Source of the DNA: CAVQCA01 sp963710815 | Lineage (GTDB): Bacteria > Pseudomonadota > Gammaproteobacteria > UBA9214 | Direction of reading: 5' to 3' | Assembly (NCBI GenBank): GCA_963710815.1 | Contig: CAVQCA010000082.1 | Coordinates: forward strand, 10,931 to 74,930 | Length of the DNA: 64,000 nucleotides | The notes under the pieces: model-generated | What the model saw: only the letters and a program-made list of their open reading frames with translations | Told to the model about the DNA's origin: nothing | Databases searched by the model: none | Translations under genes and position numbers: made by a program | Shown here: positions 54,001-62,346 of the stretch, piece after piece | Layout: the number at the start of each line of letters is the position of its first letter | Position numbering within the stretch: position 1 is the first letter of the stretch

Positions 54001-55854
54001 ATGCAAGAGACGAACAGACCGGTTCTGATCTACGACGGTGATTGCGCCTTTTGCGCCTGGCAGGTGCGCTACTGGCGGCGTCTCACCGGGGACGCCGTCG
54101 ACTATCAGCCCTACCAGGCGGCTGCCGAACGCTATCCCGATGTGCCACCCGGGGAATTCGCCCGCGCCATACAACTGATGACAGCGGATGGTCGGCGCTA
54201 CAGCGGCGCCGAGGCGGCATTCCGGGTGCTCGCCGCCGGCGGGCGCACGGCGTCACTGGCTTGCTACCGTTATCTGCCGGGGTGTTCCCGGTTAAGCGAG
54301 GCGGTGTACCGTTTCGTGTCGCGCCACCGGGCCGCTGCGTACCGGCTGGCGCGCCTCTCCTGGGGGCGGGAGCGTTATCCCGCGCAATACCATCTGGTCA
54401 GCTGGCTGTTCCTTCGCGGCCTGGCGCTGATCTACCTGTTTGCTTTCGCCTCCTTCGGCCTGCAGGCCGATGGACTGGTCGGCAGTCACGGCATCCTGCC
54501 GGTGCAGGCGGACCTCAAGGACATGGTGGCGAACTACGGCAGCAATGCCTACTGGTTGTATCCCAGCGTTTTCTGGCTGGATGCCAGCAATGTGGCCCTG
54601 AAGGCGGTTGCGCTGGCAGGCATGGCCGCTTCCCTGCTGCTGTTTGCCAACATCCTGTCGCGGTTCATGCTGCCGTTGCTGTTCCTGCTCTACCTCTCCG
54701 TCGTGTACGCCGGGCAGGTGTTTTTCAATTTCCAGTGGGATTTCCTGTTGCTCGAGGCGGGGTTCCTGGCGATCTTTCTACCCTATGGTTCGCCGTTCAT
54801 TCTCTTCCTGCTGCACTGGGTGCTGTTCCGGCTGAGGTTTCTCTCCGGTTTGTCCAAGCTGATGAGCGGCGACGAGACCTGGGCCAATTTTACCGCATTG
54901 AAGTACTATTTCGAGACCCAGCCACTGCCTCACGTCGGCGCCTGGTATGCCAACCAGCTGCCGGAGTGGCTGCTGCGGGCAGGCGTCGGCTGGACCTTCT
55001 TCGTCGAACTGCTGGTGCCTTTCCTGATGTTCCTGCCGCGGCAGCCGCGCCTGTTCGCCGCCTGGACCACCATCGTGATGCAGGTGCTCATCCTGCTGAC
55101 GAGCAACCACAATTTTTTCAACCTGCTCACCATTACCCTGTGCCTGCTGCTGTTCGATGACCGGGCGTTTCGCTGGCTGCATTACCGTGAATGGTCGATG
55201 CCGTCGGCCCGGGGCGTGATGCGAAACTTCCTGCGGGTCGCCACGCCGGTGCCGGGACGTTTCGCCAATGCATTCGCCGGTCTTCTCACCGTGGTGATTT
55301 TCTCGAGCACGCTCAGCATGATGTGGGCCACGATCACGGGGCGCCCGCTGCCTGCCTTCAACGAACCGGTGGTGCGCGCGCTGGTGCAGTGGCACATCGT
55401 GAACAATTACCATGTCTTCCCCATCATTACCACGGCGCGACCGGAACTGGTGGTCGAGGGATCCTCTGATGGCAAGACGTGGAAGGCCTACGGTTTCAAA
55501 TACAAGCCGGGAGAGCTCACACGCCGGCCGCCGTTCGTCGTGCCCCATCAACCGCGCCTCGACTGGCAGATGTGGTTCGCCGCACTGTATCCGCCGAATT
55601 CGCCGGTGGCGTACTGGTTTTATGATTTCATGCGGCGACTGCTGGAGGGCTCACCGGACGTGCTCGCGCTGCTCGACCACAATCCCTTTCCGGACCAGCC
55701 GCCCAAGTACCTGCGGGCGCGCCTGGAGATGTATCAATTCGCCACGCCGGAAATGAAGCGCGAAACCGGACAGTGGTGGACCAGCAAGCCGCTGGGTGTC
55801 TACGTGCCGCCGCTCACGCTGCAGGATCTTCAACGCCCCGGTCTGTCGCAGTAA
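54001..55854 (+). CDS. DCC1-like thiol oxidoreductase fused to lipase-maturation-factor-like membrane protein
   Basis: The 617-residue protein has an N-terminal DUF393/DCC domain (about 1-125) with the CxxC in VLIYDGDCAFCAWQVRYWRRL. It is followed by a large multi-pass LMF1-type region (about 135-600): ALIYLFAFASFGLQADGLVGSHGILP, FFNFQWDFLLLEAG, LKYYFETQPLPHVGAWYANQLPEW. LMF1-like proteins help fold secreted lipases; with the fused redox motif a thiol-isomerase-plus-chaperone role is plausible but inferred. The start at 54001 (MQETNRPV) has an in-frame upstream extension to 53962. Confidence 0.87.
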   Translation: MQETNRPVLIYDGDCAFCAWQVRYWRRLTGDAVDYQPYQAAAERYPDVPPGEFARAIQLMTADGRRYSGAEAAFRVLAAGGRTASLACYRYLPGCSRLSEAVYRFVSRHRAAAYRLARLSWGRERYPAQYHLVSWLFLRGLALIYLFAFASFGLQADGLVGSHGILPVQADLKDMVANYGSNAYWLYPSVFWLDASNVALKAVALAGMAASLLLFANILSRFMLPLLFLLYLSVVYAGQVFFNFQWDFLLLEAGFLAIFLPYGSPFILFLLHWVLFRLRFLSGLSKLMSGDETWANFTALKYYFETQPLPHVGAWYANQLPEWLLRAGVGWTFFVELLVPFLMFLPRQPRLFAAWTTIVMQVLILLTSNHNFFNLLTITLCLLLFDDRAFRWLHYREWSMPSARGVMRNFLRVATPVPGRFANAFAGLLTVVIFSSTLSMMWATITGRPLPAFNEPVVRALVQWHIVNNYHVFPIITTARPELVVEGSSDGKTWKAYGFKYKPGELTRRPPFVVPHQPRLDWQMWFAALYPPNSPVAYWFYDFMRRLLEGSPDVLALLDHNPFPDQPPKYLRARLEMYQFATPEMKRETGQWWTSKPLGVYVPPLTLQDLQRPGLSQ

Positions 55855-56008
55855 GTCATCGACGGGGCCGTTGGGCGCATCGGACTGTTCCCCGCTCCCG
55901 TCAATCCGCCTGCAGGTGCCGGTAGCCGAGTTTCAGGGGTAATCAGGAAAACGTGTGGGTCATTCCCCTCGCGTCAATTTTCCGTTATGCTCCAGCGTGT
56001 TCACTATT

Positions 56009-56035
56009 ATGGGAACATATTCCCATATATATAAT
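56009..56035 (+). promoter_or_regulatory. Promoter with palindromic operator upstream of the nine-heme gene
   Basis: ATGGGAACATATTCCCAT (56009-56026) is a perfect 18-bp inverted repeat. It lies directly before a consensus -10 TATAAT (56030-56035). The -35 region (TTATGG) is poor and overlaps the palindrome, so an activator or repressor probably binds there. Confidence 0.55.
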
Positions 56036-56092
56036 TCTCCTTAATCCCCAAGCAAGCCGGGTGCGGCAACCCCGATCGACCAGGAAGTGCAT

Positions 56093-58783
56093 ATGACAGC
56101 GATGAATGTCCAGCCGGGTTCCGGCAAGTTTGTCTCCAGGGTTTCTCTATGGATCGTTGCGGTTCTTCTGCTGGGTCTTGCCGCCTGTGGCGGTGGTGGT
56201 GGCGGAGGAGGAGGCGACGGCGGTGAGGAGAGTGCTGAGGACGGCGGCGCAGGCGGTGTCGGCAACAGTGCGCCGGTCTGCACCATCAACACCCCGTCCG
56301 GCGATGTCACCATCAAGGCCGGCGGGAGCATCACTTTCACCGCGACGGTGAGCGATCCGGATGCGGGCGATGCGCTCAGCATCCACTGGACATTCACCGG
56401 GGGTAGCCCCGCGAGTTCCGGCGTCGAGGATCCGGGGACGGTGTCCTATCCCTCCGCCGGCACGTTCGTGGCGACGCTGGAGGCAAGCGACAATCAGGGC
56501 GCGGCCTGTGCCGTGCAAAGCCGGACCGTCACCGTGACCGGCGCCAACCCCTCGGCGCCGGGCATCTCCATCAATTCCACCAGCCTGGACTCCGCGGGCA
56601 AGGTTTCCACGGTGGTACCGCAACAGCCGCAGGTTGCGAACACCGGCTACAGCGTGCTGGCGATCAACGATCTGGGCATGCACTGCGGCGATCTGGACAC
56701 CCGTGTGGCGAGCATTCTGCCGCCGTTCCAGGTGTTGCTCGCCCAGGTGATCCAGAAGGGCGCCAGCCCGACGCTCAATCCGTCGAACGTGAGTCTGTTC
56801 TACTCGTCGACCTATAACCCGAAGGACCCGATACTGGGTCAGACGGGCGTCCTGAACGGCGTCAGGGGTGACGGCGGCACCTACAAGACCAACTTCTGGG
56901 ATGTCATCCCGCTGGGCGCCTACGACCCGTTTTATCCGGCCCTGGTCACGCCGCTGTCCACCGGTCTGGCCGGAGCGACGAAACCGGTCACGGGAGACAC
57001 GGGTCTGCCGGTACCGAACGTGGAGGATCTCTACATTGGTCCCGACGGCCGGGTGAACAGCGGCGACGAGGCGCTCACGGCGGTGCAGCACGCGATGCCC
57101 GGCGTCAACAATCCCTATGTGGTGAATTCCCCGCAGAAGGTGCAGGAACGCTACGGCGACAAGCCGTTCTTCGTGAACTTCCCGTTCGGCTACGTGGCCA
57201 ATGACGTCAACTGGTACGAGGGCGCGGGTATCCCGTTTTCGGCCTTCGACGACCTCGGCCGGGAGAATGCCTACCCGCTGGTGCGGGTGCAGGCGAAGAA
57301 CGGCAACACCACCCTGGCGACGGTGGACACGGTGCTGCCGATTTCCGGAGAAGCAAGCTGCACCAACTGCCACGCCGATCCGGCCGACGTGCAGAACAGC
57401 CGCAGCAGCCAGCCCGCCAATGCCCTGCACAATGCCGGACTGCCGGTGGCGACCAGTCTGGATGACCCGGTCGTCGACATGCCGATCAAGGTCAGCGTCG
57501 AGTATGCCGCGGATATCAATATCCTGCGCCTGCACGATCTGCGTCACGGCGCCGATTATGTGGACACGGCCAACAAGCCGGCGCCCTGCGATATCACCAC
57601 CAACGGCGGCGACGGTAACACCAGCTGCCTCATCAACAGGGCGCTGGTGCAGAGCCAGCCGGTGGTCTGCCAGGTCTGCCACTACACCCCGGCGCTGGAT
57701 CTGGCGCAGGTCGGGCCGGTCGCCGGTCCGCCCGGCACTGATGCCAATGGTCGCAACCAGCTGGCGCACCAGAGCAACTCGCGGGTGATGCACAACTTCC
57801 ACGGCCAGTTCACCAGTCTGTTTCCTTCCATCCCGGCGCCCAAACAGGACGGCAACGGCAACATCACCAACCAGTCGGCGCGTCTGACGGCGCTGGACAA
57901 CAACTGCTACCAGTGCCACCCGGGCAAGAACACGAAGTGCCTGCGCGGCGCGATGTTCAATGCGGATATCCTGTGCAGCGATTGTCACGGCAGTCTGCTG
58001 CAGGTGGGCAACGACTTCTCGAAAAACGTCTCGCCGGGCAACCCGGGCGCCTTCATCCTGGCGAGTGACTTTTATACCAATCCCGGTACCCCGCGGGTGC
58101 CGTGGGCCAATGAACCCGGGTGCGGGTCCTGCCACACGGGTGACGTTGGCAGTAACCTCGCGGGCGCATCGGGAACCCTCGTCAACACGGTGGACACCAA
58201 CGGCAATACCGACGGCATTCGCCTGCGCCAGGCATGGAAGGCCGGTGATGCCAGAGCCACGCCCATCGTGCCTGCCAACAAACGCTTTGCGGAACCCGCG
58301 GTGGCGTCGTCCTTCAACGGGTTTGCCAATCCCGGTGCCGGCAATCCCCGCTTATACCGGGTGAGCACGGGACATGGCGGGGTGATGTGCGAGGGCTGTC
58401 ACGGGGCGACTCATGCGGAATGGCCTAACGCCAATCCGAACGCCAATGACAACGTCACGGCTAACCAGTTGCAGGGTCACACCGGCACCCTCGTTGAGTG
58501 CGCCACCTGCCATGGCAGCGCCATGGACAGCCGCAATACGCTGGGCGGACCGCATGGCATGCACCCGGTGGGCGAGAATACCAGCTTCGCCCGGGGTGGC
58601 CACGAGAACCTGGCCGGCGGCAGCGCCTGCTCGGTGTGTCACGGTCCGGGTGCCCGTTCCAGCAACCAGGGCACGGTGCTTTCGCTCGCCAAGGCCGACC
58701 GCAACCTGCGCGGCACGCTGGTGCGCAAGGGCGAACCCGTGGGCTGTGCGGTTTGCCACGGGGGCGGCGGCGTCGGGGACTGA
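56093..58783 (+). CDS. Nine-heme c-type cytochrome lipoprotein with PKD domain
   Basis: The 896-residue protein has a lipoprotein signal peptide (LLGLAAC, Cys32) and a run of nine Gly. A PKD-type domain follows at about 60-150 (TFTATVSDPDAGDALSIHWTF, GTFVATLEASDNQG). Then comes a region beginning SVLAINDLGMHCGDLDTRV, and nine CxxCH heme sites: CTNCH (423), CQVCH (526), CYQCH (605), CSDCH (628), CGSCH (677), CEGCH (766), CATCH (803), CSVCH (846), CAVCH (885). It is likely an outer-membrane- or surface-anchored electron carrier. Its SD (AGGAAG) favours ATG 56093 over GTG 56087. No porin or second cytochrome is adjacent. Confidence 0.92.
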   Translation: MTAMNVQPGSGKFVSRVSLWIVAVLLLGLAACGGGGGGGGGDGGEESAEDGGAGGVGNSAPVCTINTPSGDVTIKAGGSITFTATVSDPDAGDALSIHWTFTGGSPASSGVEDPGTVSYPSAGTFVATLEASDNQGAACAVQSRTVTVTGANPSAPGISINSTSLDSAGKVSTVVPQQPQVANTGYSVLAINDLGMHCGDLDTRVASILPPFQVLLAQVIQKGASPTLNPSNVSLFYSSTYNPKDPILGQTGVLNGVRGDGGTYKTNFWDVIPLGAYDPFYPALVTPLSTGLAGATKPVTGDTGLPVPNVEDLYIGPDGRVNSGDEALTAVQHAMPGVNNPYVVNSPQKVQERYGDKPFFVNFPFGYVANDVNWYEGAGIPFSAFDDLGRENAYPLVRVQAKNGNTTLATVDTVLPISGEASCTNCHADPADVQNSRSSQPANALHNAGLPVATSLDDPVVDMPIKVSVEYAADINILRLHDLRHGADYVDTANKPAPCDITTNGGDGNTSCLINRALVQSQPVVCQVCHYTPALDLAQVGPVAGPPGTDANGRNQLAHQSNSRVMHNFHGQFTSLFPSIPAPKQDGNGNITNQSARLTALDNNCYQCHPGKNTKCLRGAMFNADILCSDCHGSLLQVGNDFSKNVSPGNPGAFILASDFYTNPGTPRVPWANEPGCGSCHTGDVGSNLAGASGTLVNTVDTNGNTDGIRLRQAWKAGDARATPIVPANKRFAEPAVASSFNGFANPGAGNPRLYRVSTGHGGVMCEGCHGATHAEWPNANPNANDNVTANQLQGHTGTLVECATCHGSAMDSRNTLGGPHGMHPVGENTSFARGGHENLAGGSACSVCHGPGARSSNQGTVLSLAKADRNLRGTLVRKGEPVGCAVCHGGGGVGD

Positions 58784-58891
58784 CAATGGCTCGATAGCCG
58801 ACAGTAACAGTTATCCGGCCTGTCAGGTCTTGTTTGTCGAGCGGGTTCGGGACTCTGCCTCGCCCGGCCAGGGCTTGTGGTGTGTGTGCGA

Positions 58892-58920
58892 CCCGTATGC
58901 CACCTCAGGTGGCATACGGG
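58892..58920. terminator. 13-bp perfect hairpin between convergent genes
   Basis: CCCGTATGCCACC, loop TCA, GGTGGCATACGGG. It lies between the ends of the nine-heme gene and the Ala/Pro-rich secreted gene, so it likely terminates or protects both transcripts. It lacks a T-tract. Confidence 0.6.
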
Positions 58921-58939
58921 CTGCGTGCGGTAGTACGAC

Positions 58940-59686
58940 TCAGTAGCCGGGACCCCAGCCACCATACGGCGTGTCGCTCCAGCGCCCCGGGGTGGTATCG
59001 CTGCGTCCGTAGTAATATCCGGGGCCGTAGCTGTACTCATAATCGTAGCCGGGAAGCTCGTATTCGTAGCCGTAGGCCGGTCGTTGCTGCTCGATATACT
59101 GGCGGCGCTGTTCCGCCTGTTGCTGGTACCACTCGAGGCGCGACTTGTTCCAGAGCCGGCGTTGCTCCGCATAGGGATTGTTCCACCAGCGCCGGGCGCT
59201 GCGGTATTGTTCCATGGCCTGCTGGCGGGCTTCCCTCCGGGCTTCCATGCGTTGGCGCCATTCATCCCGGTACCGGGAATATGTCGGGGATGCCCCCTGC
59301 CCGGGTGCATTTTGCTCCGTTGTTGCTTCTCCTGGCTGGGCGGTATCCGGAGTGCTTTCCTGCGCCACGGCGGGTGGTGTTGCCGGTTCCTCCGGCGCTG
59401 GCGATGCGGCTGGTGTTGCCGTTGCCTCAGCCGCTGACGATGCGGCTGGAACGGCCGGTGTTGCCGTTTTCTCTGCCGCTGGCGATGCGGCCGGTACCAC
59501 CGGTTTGGCTGGTGCGGCCGGTACCACCGGTATAGTAACCGGCGGTGCAGCGTACGCCGGTGCGGCTGCCGTGGGTTGCGCGGCCTCCGCGGCCAGTGCG
59601 GTTCCGGTCAGGCCACCCGCGCCTGCGAGCGCCAGGGCAAGTACTGAGGCGGACAGGTGCTGCATCGTGATTCGTTTTGTTTTCAT
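58940..59686 (-). CDS. Secreted Ala/Pro-rich protein with Tyr-rich C-terminus
   Basis: The 248-residue protein has a signal peptide (LALALAGAGGLTGTALA). A low-complexity Ala/Pro/Val/Thr stretch follows (about 30-125), then a charged coiled-coil block (RYRDEWRQRMEARREARQQAMEQYRSARRWW) and a Tyr/Gly-rich tail (ELPGYDYEYSYGPGYYYGRSD). It may be a surface, cell-wall or biofilm-matrix protein. Strong GGAGGT decides the start at 59686; the longer frame to 59734 is not needed. An FNR-like box lies about 75 bp upstream. Confidence 0.75.
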   Translation of the reverse strand: MKTKRITMQHLSASVLALALAGAGGLTGTALAAEAAQPTAAAPAYAAPPVTIPVVPAAPAKPVVPAASPAAEKTATPAVPAASSAAEATATPAASPAPEEPATPPAVAQESTPDTAQPGEATTEQNAPGQGASPTYSRYRDEWRQRMEARREARQQAMEQYRSARRWWNNPYAEQRRLWNKSRLEWYQQQAEQRRQYIEQQRPAYGYEYELPGYDYEYSYGPGYYYGRSDTTPGRWSDTPYGGWGPGY

Positions 59687-59760
59687 GGTTACCTCCGATT
59701 GAACGTTATTTGCTTGCTCGATATGTAACTGCATTATCGTTTTGCAATCAGGGTCCCGAC

Positions 59761-59774
59761 TTGATGCATGTCAA
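59761..59774. promoter_or_regulatory. FNR/Anr-like binding site
   Basis: TTGATGCATGTCAA matches TTGAT-N4-ATCAA at nine of ten positions and lies 75 bp upstream of the secreted-protein start. FNR/Anr would make this region oxygen-responsive. Other members of the CRP family share this form, so the regulator is not proven. Confidence 0.5.
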
Positions 59775-59967
59775 ATAACCGCCATGTGAGAATCCGGCGG
59801 CAGCCCAGGAATTCACCGCTTGCCCGCGAAATCCGATGGCGGCGGCAATGCCGGTCACATGACAGCAGCCACACGGGCGGCCGTGGTATGGCCCGCGCTT
59901 GCCTGGGGCGTGTGCACGAACTATGTTTCGCTGATGGTTACCGCAACACTACGAAACAATTCATCCT

Positions 59968-59993
59968 GCAGTAGCGGTCGAGTCCGCTACTGC
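59968..59993. repeat. REP-like hairpin
   Basis: GCAGTAGCGG, loop TCGAGT, CCGCTACTGC is a 10-bp perfect stem in otherwise gene-free sequence (59687-60051). I find no second exact copy in the window. Nothing else in that gap looks like a gene, apart from short frames without SD. Confidence 0.6.
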
Positions 59994-60051
59994 GGGAGAA
60001 AGCCTGGCTGCTCGAGCAAACGCTAACTTCTTGCATATCCGACGTCGCGCC

Positions 60052-60444
60052 ATGTCAATGACAAGCCTGGTCTGCTGGAAATGCGGCGCCTCACTCGAGA
60101 GCGAGCCGCTGCCGCTGGCGCGGCTGGCCGAGTGCCCGGCGTGCCATACGGATCTCCATGTCTGCCGTCTGTGCGGATTCTACGATCCCGGCGTGGCCAA
60201 CAGCTGTCGTGAGCCGATTGCCGAAGCGGTGAAGGACAAGGCGCGCGCGAATTTCTGCGGCTATTTCCAGCCACGTCCCGATGCCTGGACGGGGTCGGTC
60301 GCGGAACCGGTGCGGCATGCGAAAGCGCGCCTGGATGCGCTCTTCGGTGAGGCGCCAGAAGATGATCCGGAGGGCATCGTCGACGATGCCGAAGGTGCGC
60401 GCCGCCGGCTGGATGATCTCTTCGGGTCGGATGAAGAAGGCTAG
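60052..60444 (+). CDS. Zinc-ribbon protein
   Basis: The 130-residue protein carries two CxxC pairs, LVCWKCGASL and AECPACHTDLHVCRLCGFYD, a zinc-ribbon arrangement. The C-terminal half is acidic and helical (AKARLDALFGEAPEDDPEGIVDDAEGARRRLDDLFGSDEEG) with a twice-repeated RLD[AD]LFG motif. It resembles small proteins of unknown role encoded beside hydrolases in gammaproteobacteria. Start 60052 or 60058. Its end overlaps the next gene by 14 bp. Confidence 0.75.
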   Translation: MSMTSLVCWKCGASLESEPLPLARLAECPACHTDLHVCRLCGFYDPGVANSCREPIAEAVKDKARANFCGYFQPRPDAWTGSVAEPVRHAKARLDALFGEAPEDDPEGIVDDAEGARRRLDDLFGSDEEG

Positions 60445-61270
60445 ACACGTCGCGCCGCGTATTCTGCGAACCGTGTTCCGCGGTCTGGGACCGGTGTTTC
60501 CGGGTCTGATGGGGGGCTGGGCCTACCGCCTGTGGTTTCGCACCCGCCGTTATGCGGGTTCTGTTGCCGAACAGGCCGTGGCCGGGATCGCCGAGCACAC
60601 GACACTGCCGGTCGAGGGTATTCCCGTTGCCGTTTATCGCTGGGGTGCAGGTCCGGTCATCGTCTTTGTTCACGGCTGGTCGGGCCGCGCGACCCAGGTG
60701 GCGGCGTTTGTCGGACCCCTGACCGCCGCCGGTTATTGCGTGATCGCCTTCGATGCGCCGGGACACGGCAGGACCCCGGGCAGCCGAACCAGCATCCTGG
60801 AATTCGCCGCGGCGCTGCAGGCGATCGAAGCAAGCTACGGCCCGTTGCATGCTGCCATTGCCCATTCCTTCGGCGGCATGGCGCTGGCCTATGCCCTGCG
60901 GCAGGGCGTGCATGCCGGCCGCGTCGTCTGTATCGGCACGCCGGCCCGGCTCGAGTTTCTGGTCGAACGCTTCGCCGACATGCTGACCCTGCCCGATCCC
61001 GTGCTGATCGACCTGCGCCGCCGGCTGGAGCAGCGTTTTGCCGCGAATGTCTGGGAGTTGATGTCGACGGACAGCAACGTGCGGAGATTGACCCTGCCGG
61101 CCCTGATCGTGCACGACCGGGATGACCGCGAGGTTCCCTGGCGGCAGGGGAAGATGATTGCCGACGCCTGGCCGGGTGCGCAATGGCTCGCGACGCGCAG
61201 GCTGGGACACCGCCGCATCCTGCGTGATGCGGCGACGGTGAAGGCGGTTGTCGATTTTCTCGGGCGCTGA
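60431..61270 (+). CDS. Alpha/beta hydrolase
   Basis: The 279-residue hydrolase has the oxyanion region FVHGWSGRATQ, the nucleophile elbow AIAHSFGGMALAY (Ser), the acid in LIVHDRDDREVPW (Asp) and the base in ATRRLGHRRIL (His). Substrate is unknown. The start at 60431 (MKKARHVAPR) overlaps the zinc-ribbon gene; upstream frames are its shadow. Confidence 0.88.
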   Translation: MKKARHVAPRILRTVFRGLGPVFPGLMGGWAYRLWFRTRRYAGSVAEQAVAGIAEHTTLPVEGIPVAVYRWGAGPVIVFVHGWSGRATQVAAFVGPLTAAGYCVIAFDAPGHGRTPGSRTSILEFAAALQAIEASYGPLHAAIAHSFGGMALAYALRQGVHAGRVVCIGTPARLEFLVERFADMLTLPDPVLIDLRRRLEQRFAANVWELMSTDSNVRRLTLPALIVHDRDDREVPWRQGKMIADAWPGAQWLATRRLGHRRILRDAATVKAVVDFLGR

Positions 61271-61327
61271 GCGCCACGGGTCGCGGCGGCTTGGTGCGGA
61301 GCCTGAACGGGGTTATCCTGAGTCGCC

Positions 61328-61840
61328 ATGAGGTTCTATCTGGTCCAGCATGGCGCGGCCCTCACCGGTGAGGTCGATCCGGCACGCCCCCTGAGCGAGT
61401 CGGGCCGGCAGGACGTGCAGGCCATGGCGGAGTTCCTCAAGGGCGCAGGCATCCGCGTCGAACGTGTCTGGCACAGCGGCAAGCTCCGCGCGCAGCAGAC
61501 CGCACACCTGCTGGCGAAGGCAGTCCTGCCCCGGGGAAAGATTGAACAGGTCGGCGGAATCGGTCCCAATGATGACGTGGCCGGCTTTGTTTCCGACGCC
61601 GACGTGTGGGAACAGGACATCCTGGTGGCGGGACATCTTCCGTTCCTGTCGCGGCTGGTCGCGCGGCTGGTCGCGGGCGATCCGGAGCACGAGCTTGTGC
61701 AGTTTCTTCCCGGCAGTGTGGTCTGCCTGGAACGCCATGAGGTCGACCGGTGGATCGCTGCTGTGGATGATCAGGCCGGAACTGCTGGAGCGGCATTGAC
61801 GCCCATGCCGGCACAACAGCCCGCTCCTGCCTGGTGTTGA
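61328..61840 (+). CDS. sixA: SixA-type phosphohistidine phosphatase, QHG variant
   Basis: The 170-residue histidine-phosphatase-superfamily protein resembles SixA, which dephosphorylates phosphohistidine on HPt domains. The N-terminus is MRFYLVQHGAALTG: the catalytic His is present but the usual Arg of RHG is Gln, a variant I recall in some bacterial SixA-like proteins. The second motif WHSGKLRAQQTAHLL and VAGHLPFLSRLVARL (second His) are present. The C-terminal tail (PAQQPAPAWC) is encoded by sequence that resembles a REP element. Confidence 0.85.
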   Translation: MRFYLVQHGAALTGEVDPARPLSESGRQDVQAMAEFLKGAGIRVERVWHSGKLRAQQTAHLLAKAVLPRGKIEQVGGIGPNDDVAGFVSDADVWEQDILVAGHLPFLSRLVARLVAGDPEHELVQFLPGSVVCLERHEVDRWIAAVDDQAGTAGAALTPMPAQQPAPAWC

Positions 61841-61857
61841 TCCATAAATGAACCGGA

Positions 61858-61940
61858 TCACCGCAAAGGCGCAAAGAACGCAAAGTGTTTTATTGTTTTC
61901 GTTAGAGAGTTTCTCTGCGATCTTTGCGTCTCTGCGGTGA
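61858..61940. repeat. Family B inverted-repeat element, copy 6 (short form)
   Basis: The left arm TCACCGCAAAGGCGCAAAG-AACGCAAAG and right arm CTCTGCGATC-TTTGCGTCTCTGCGGTGA enclose GTGTTTTATTGTTTTCGTTAGAGAGTTT. Core and arms resemble copies at 11329 and 18771. It lies just downstream of sixA. Confidence 0.9.
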
Positions 61941-62082
61941 AACCGGTGTTTATGGACGGACATTGCCCGAGATTCATTTCTTTTTCGAGGTGCTGCATGT
62001 TGATCGGTGGCCTGATGCAGGAACGCGACATCAGGATACTCGCGGTCGGGCATTCACCGGATCTGTCGGGGGCGTCTGCGGG

Positions 62083-62331
62083 ATGAGCCTGCGCGGTATT
62101 GTGCCTCCCGACCCGGAAACCGGTGTCTCACAGGTGCGTTTCGCGGTCATTTTCACCCCCCGCCGGAATCGCAAGCGTTTCCCGGCCGGTTGCGTGGAGG
62201 TGTTCGCTACCCGGGAAGCGGCCATCGAGGCCGCGGATCCGCCGAACAAACGCCATGCTGCGCGCGTGGTGGGTCCCTCGAAGTCATCGGAAGGCCAGTT
62301 CATCTATTACCTGCTGGACTGGCTGGATTGA
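62083..62331 (+). CDS. Small conserved hypothetical protein
   Basis: The 82-residue protein opens SLRGIVPPDPETGVSQVRFAVIFTPRRNRKRFP and continues CVEVFATREAAIEAADPPNKRHAARVVGPSKSSEGQFIYYLLDWL, a short alpha/beta domain with a basic patch. No domain name is known to me. The longer frame from 61924 is inside the family B element. It ends close to the converging redoxin gene. Confidence 0.65.
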   Translation: MSLRGIVPPDPETGVSQVRFAVIFTPRRNRKRFPAGCVEVFATREAAIEAADPPNKRHAARVVGPSKSSEGQFIYYLLDWLD

Positions 62332-62346
62332 GGGTGCTGTTGCCGT

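Noticed and set aside
56147..58135. Long minus-strand frame (662 residues) opposite the nine-heme gene
   Set aside because: It is the antisense shadow of the cytochrome frame, has no SD, and its Arg/His-rich composition fits the reverse of GC-rich coding sequence.
59820..60026. Small frame with a hydrophobic segment (VVWPALAWGVCTNYVSLMV)
   Set aside because: It has no SD, spans the REP-like hairpin at 59968 and shows no family similarity; kept as non-coding.
8305..61940. Family B repeats as a CRISPR array
   Set aside because: The copies are single, widely spaced and inverted, not regularly spaced direct repeats, and no cas genes are present.
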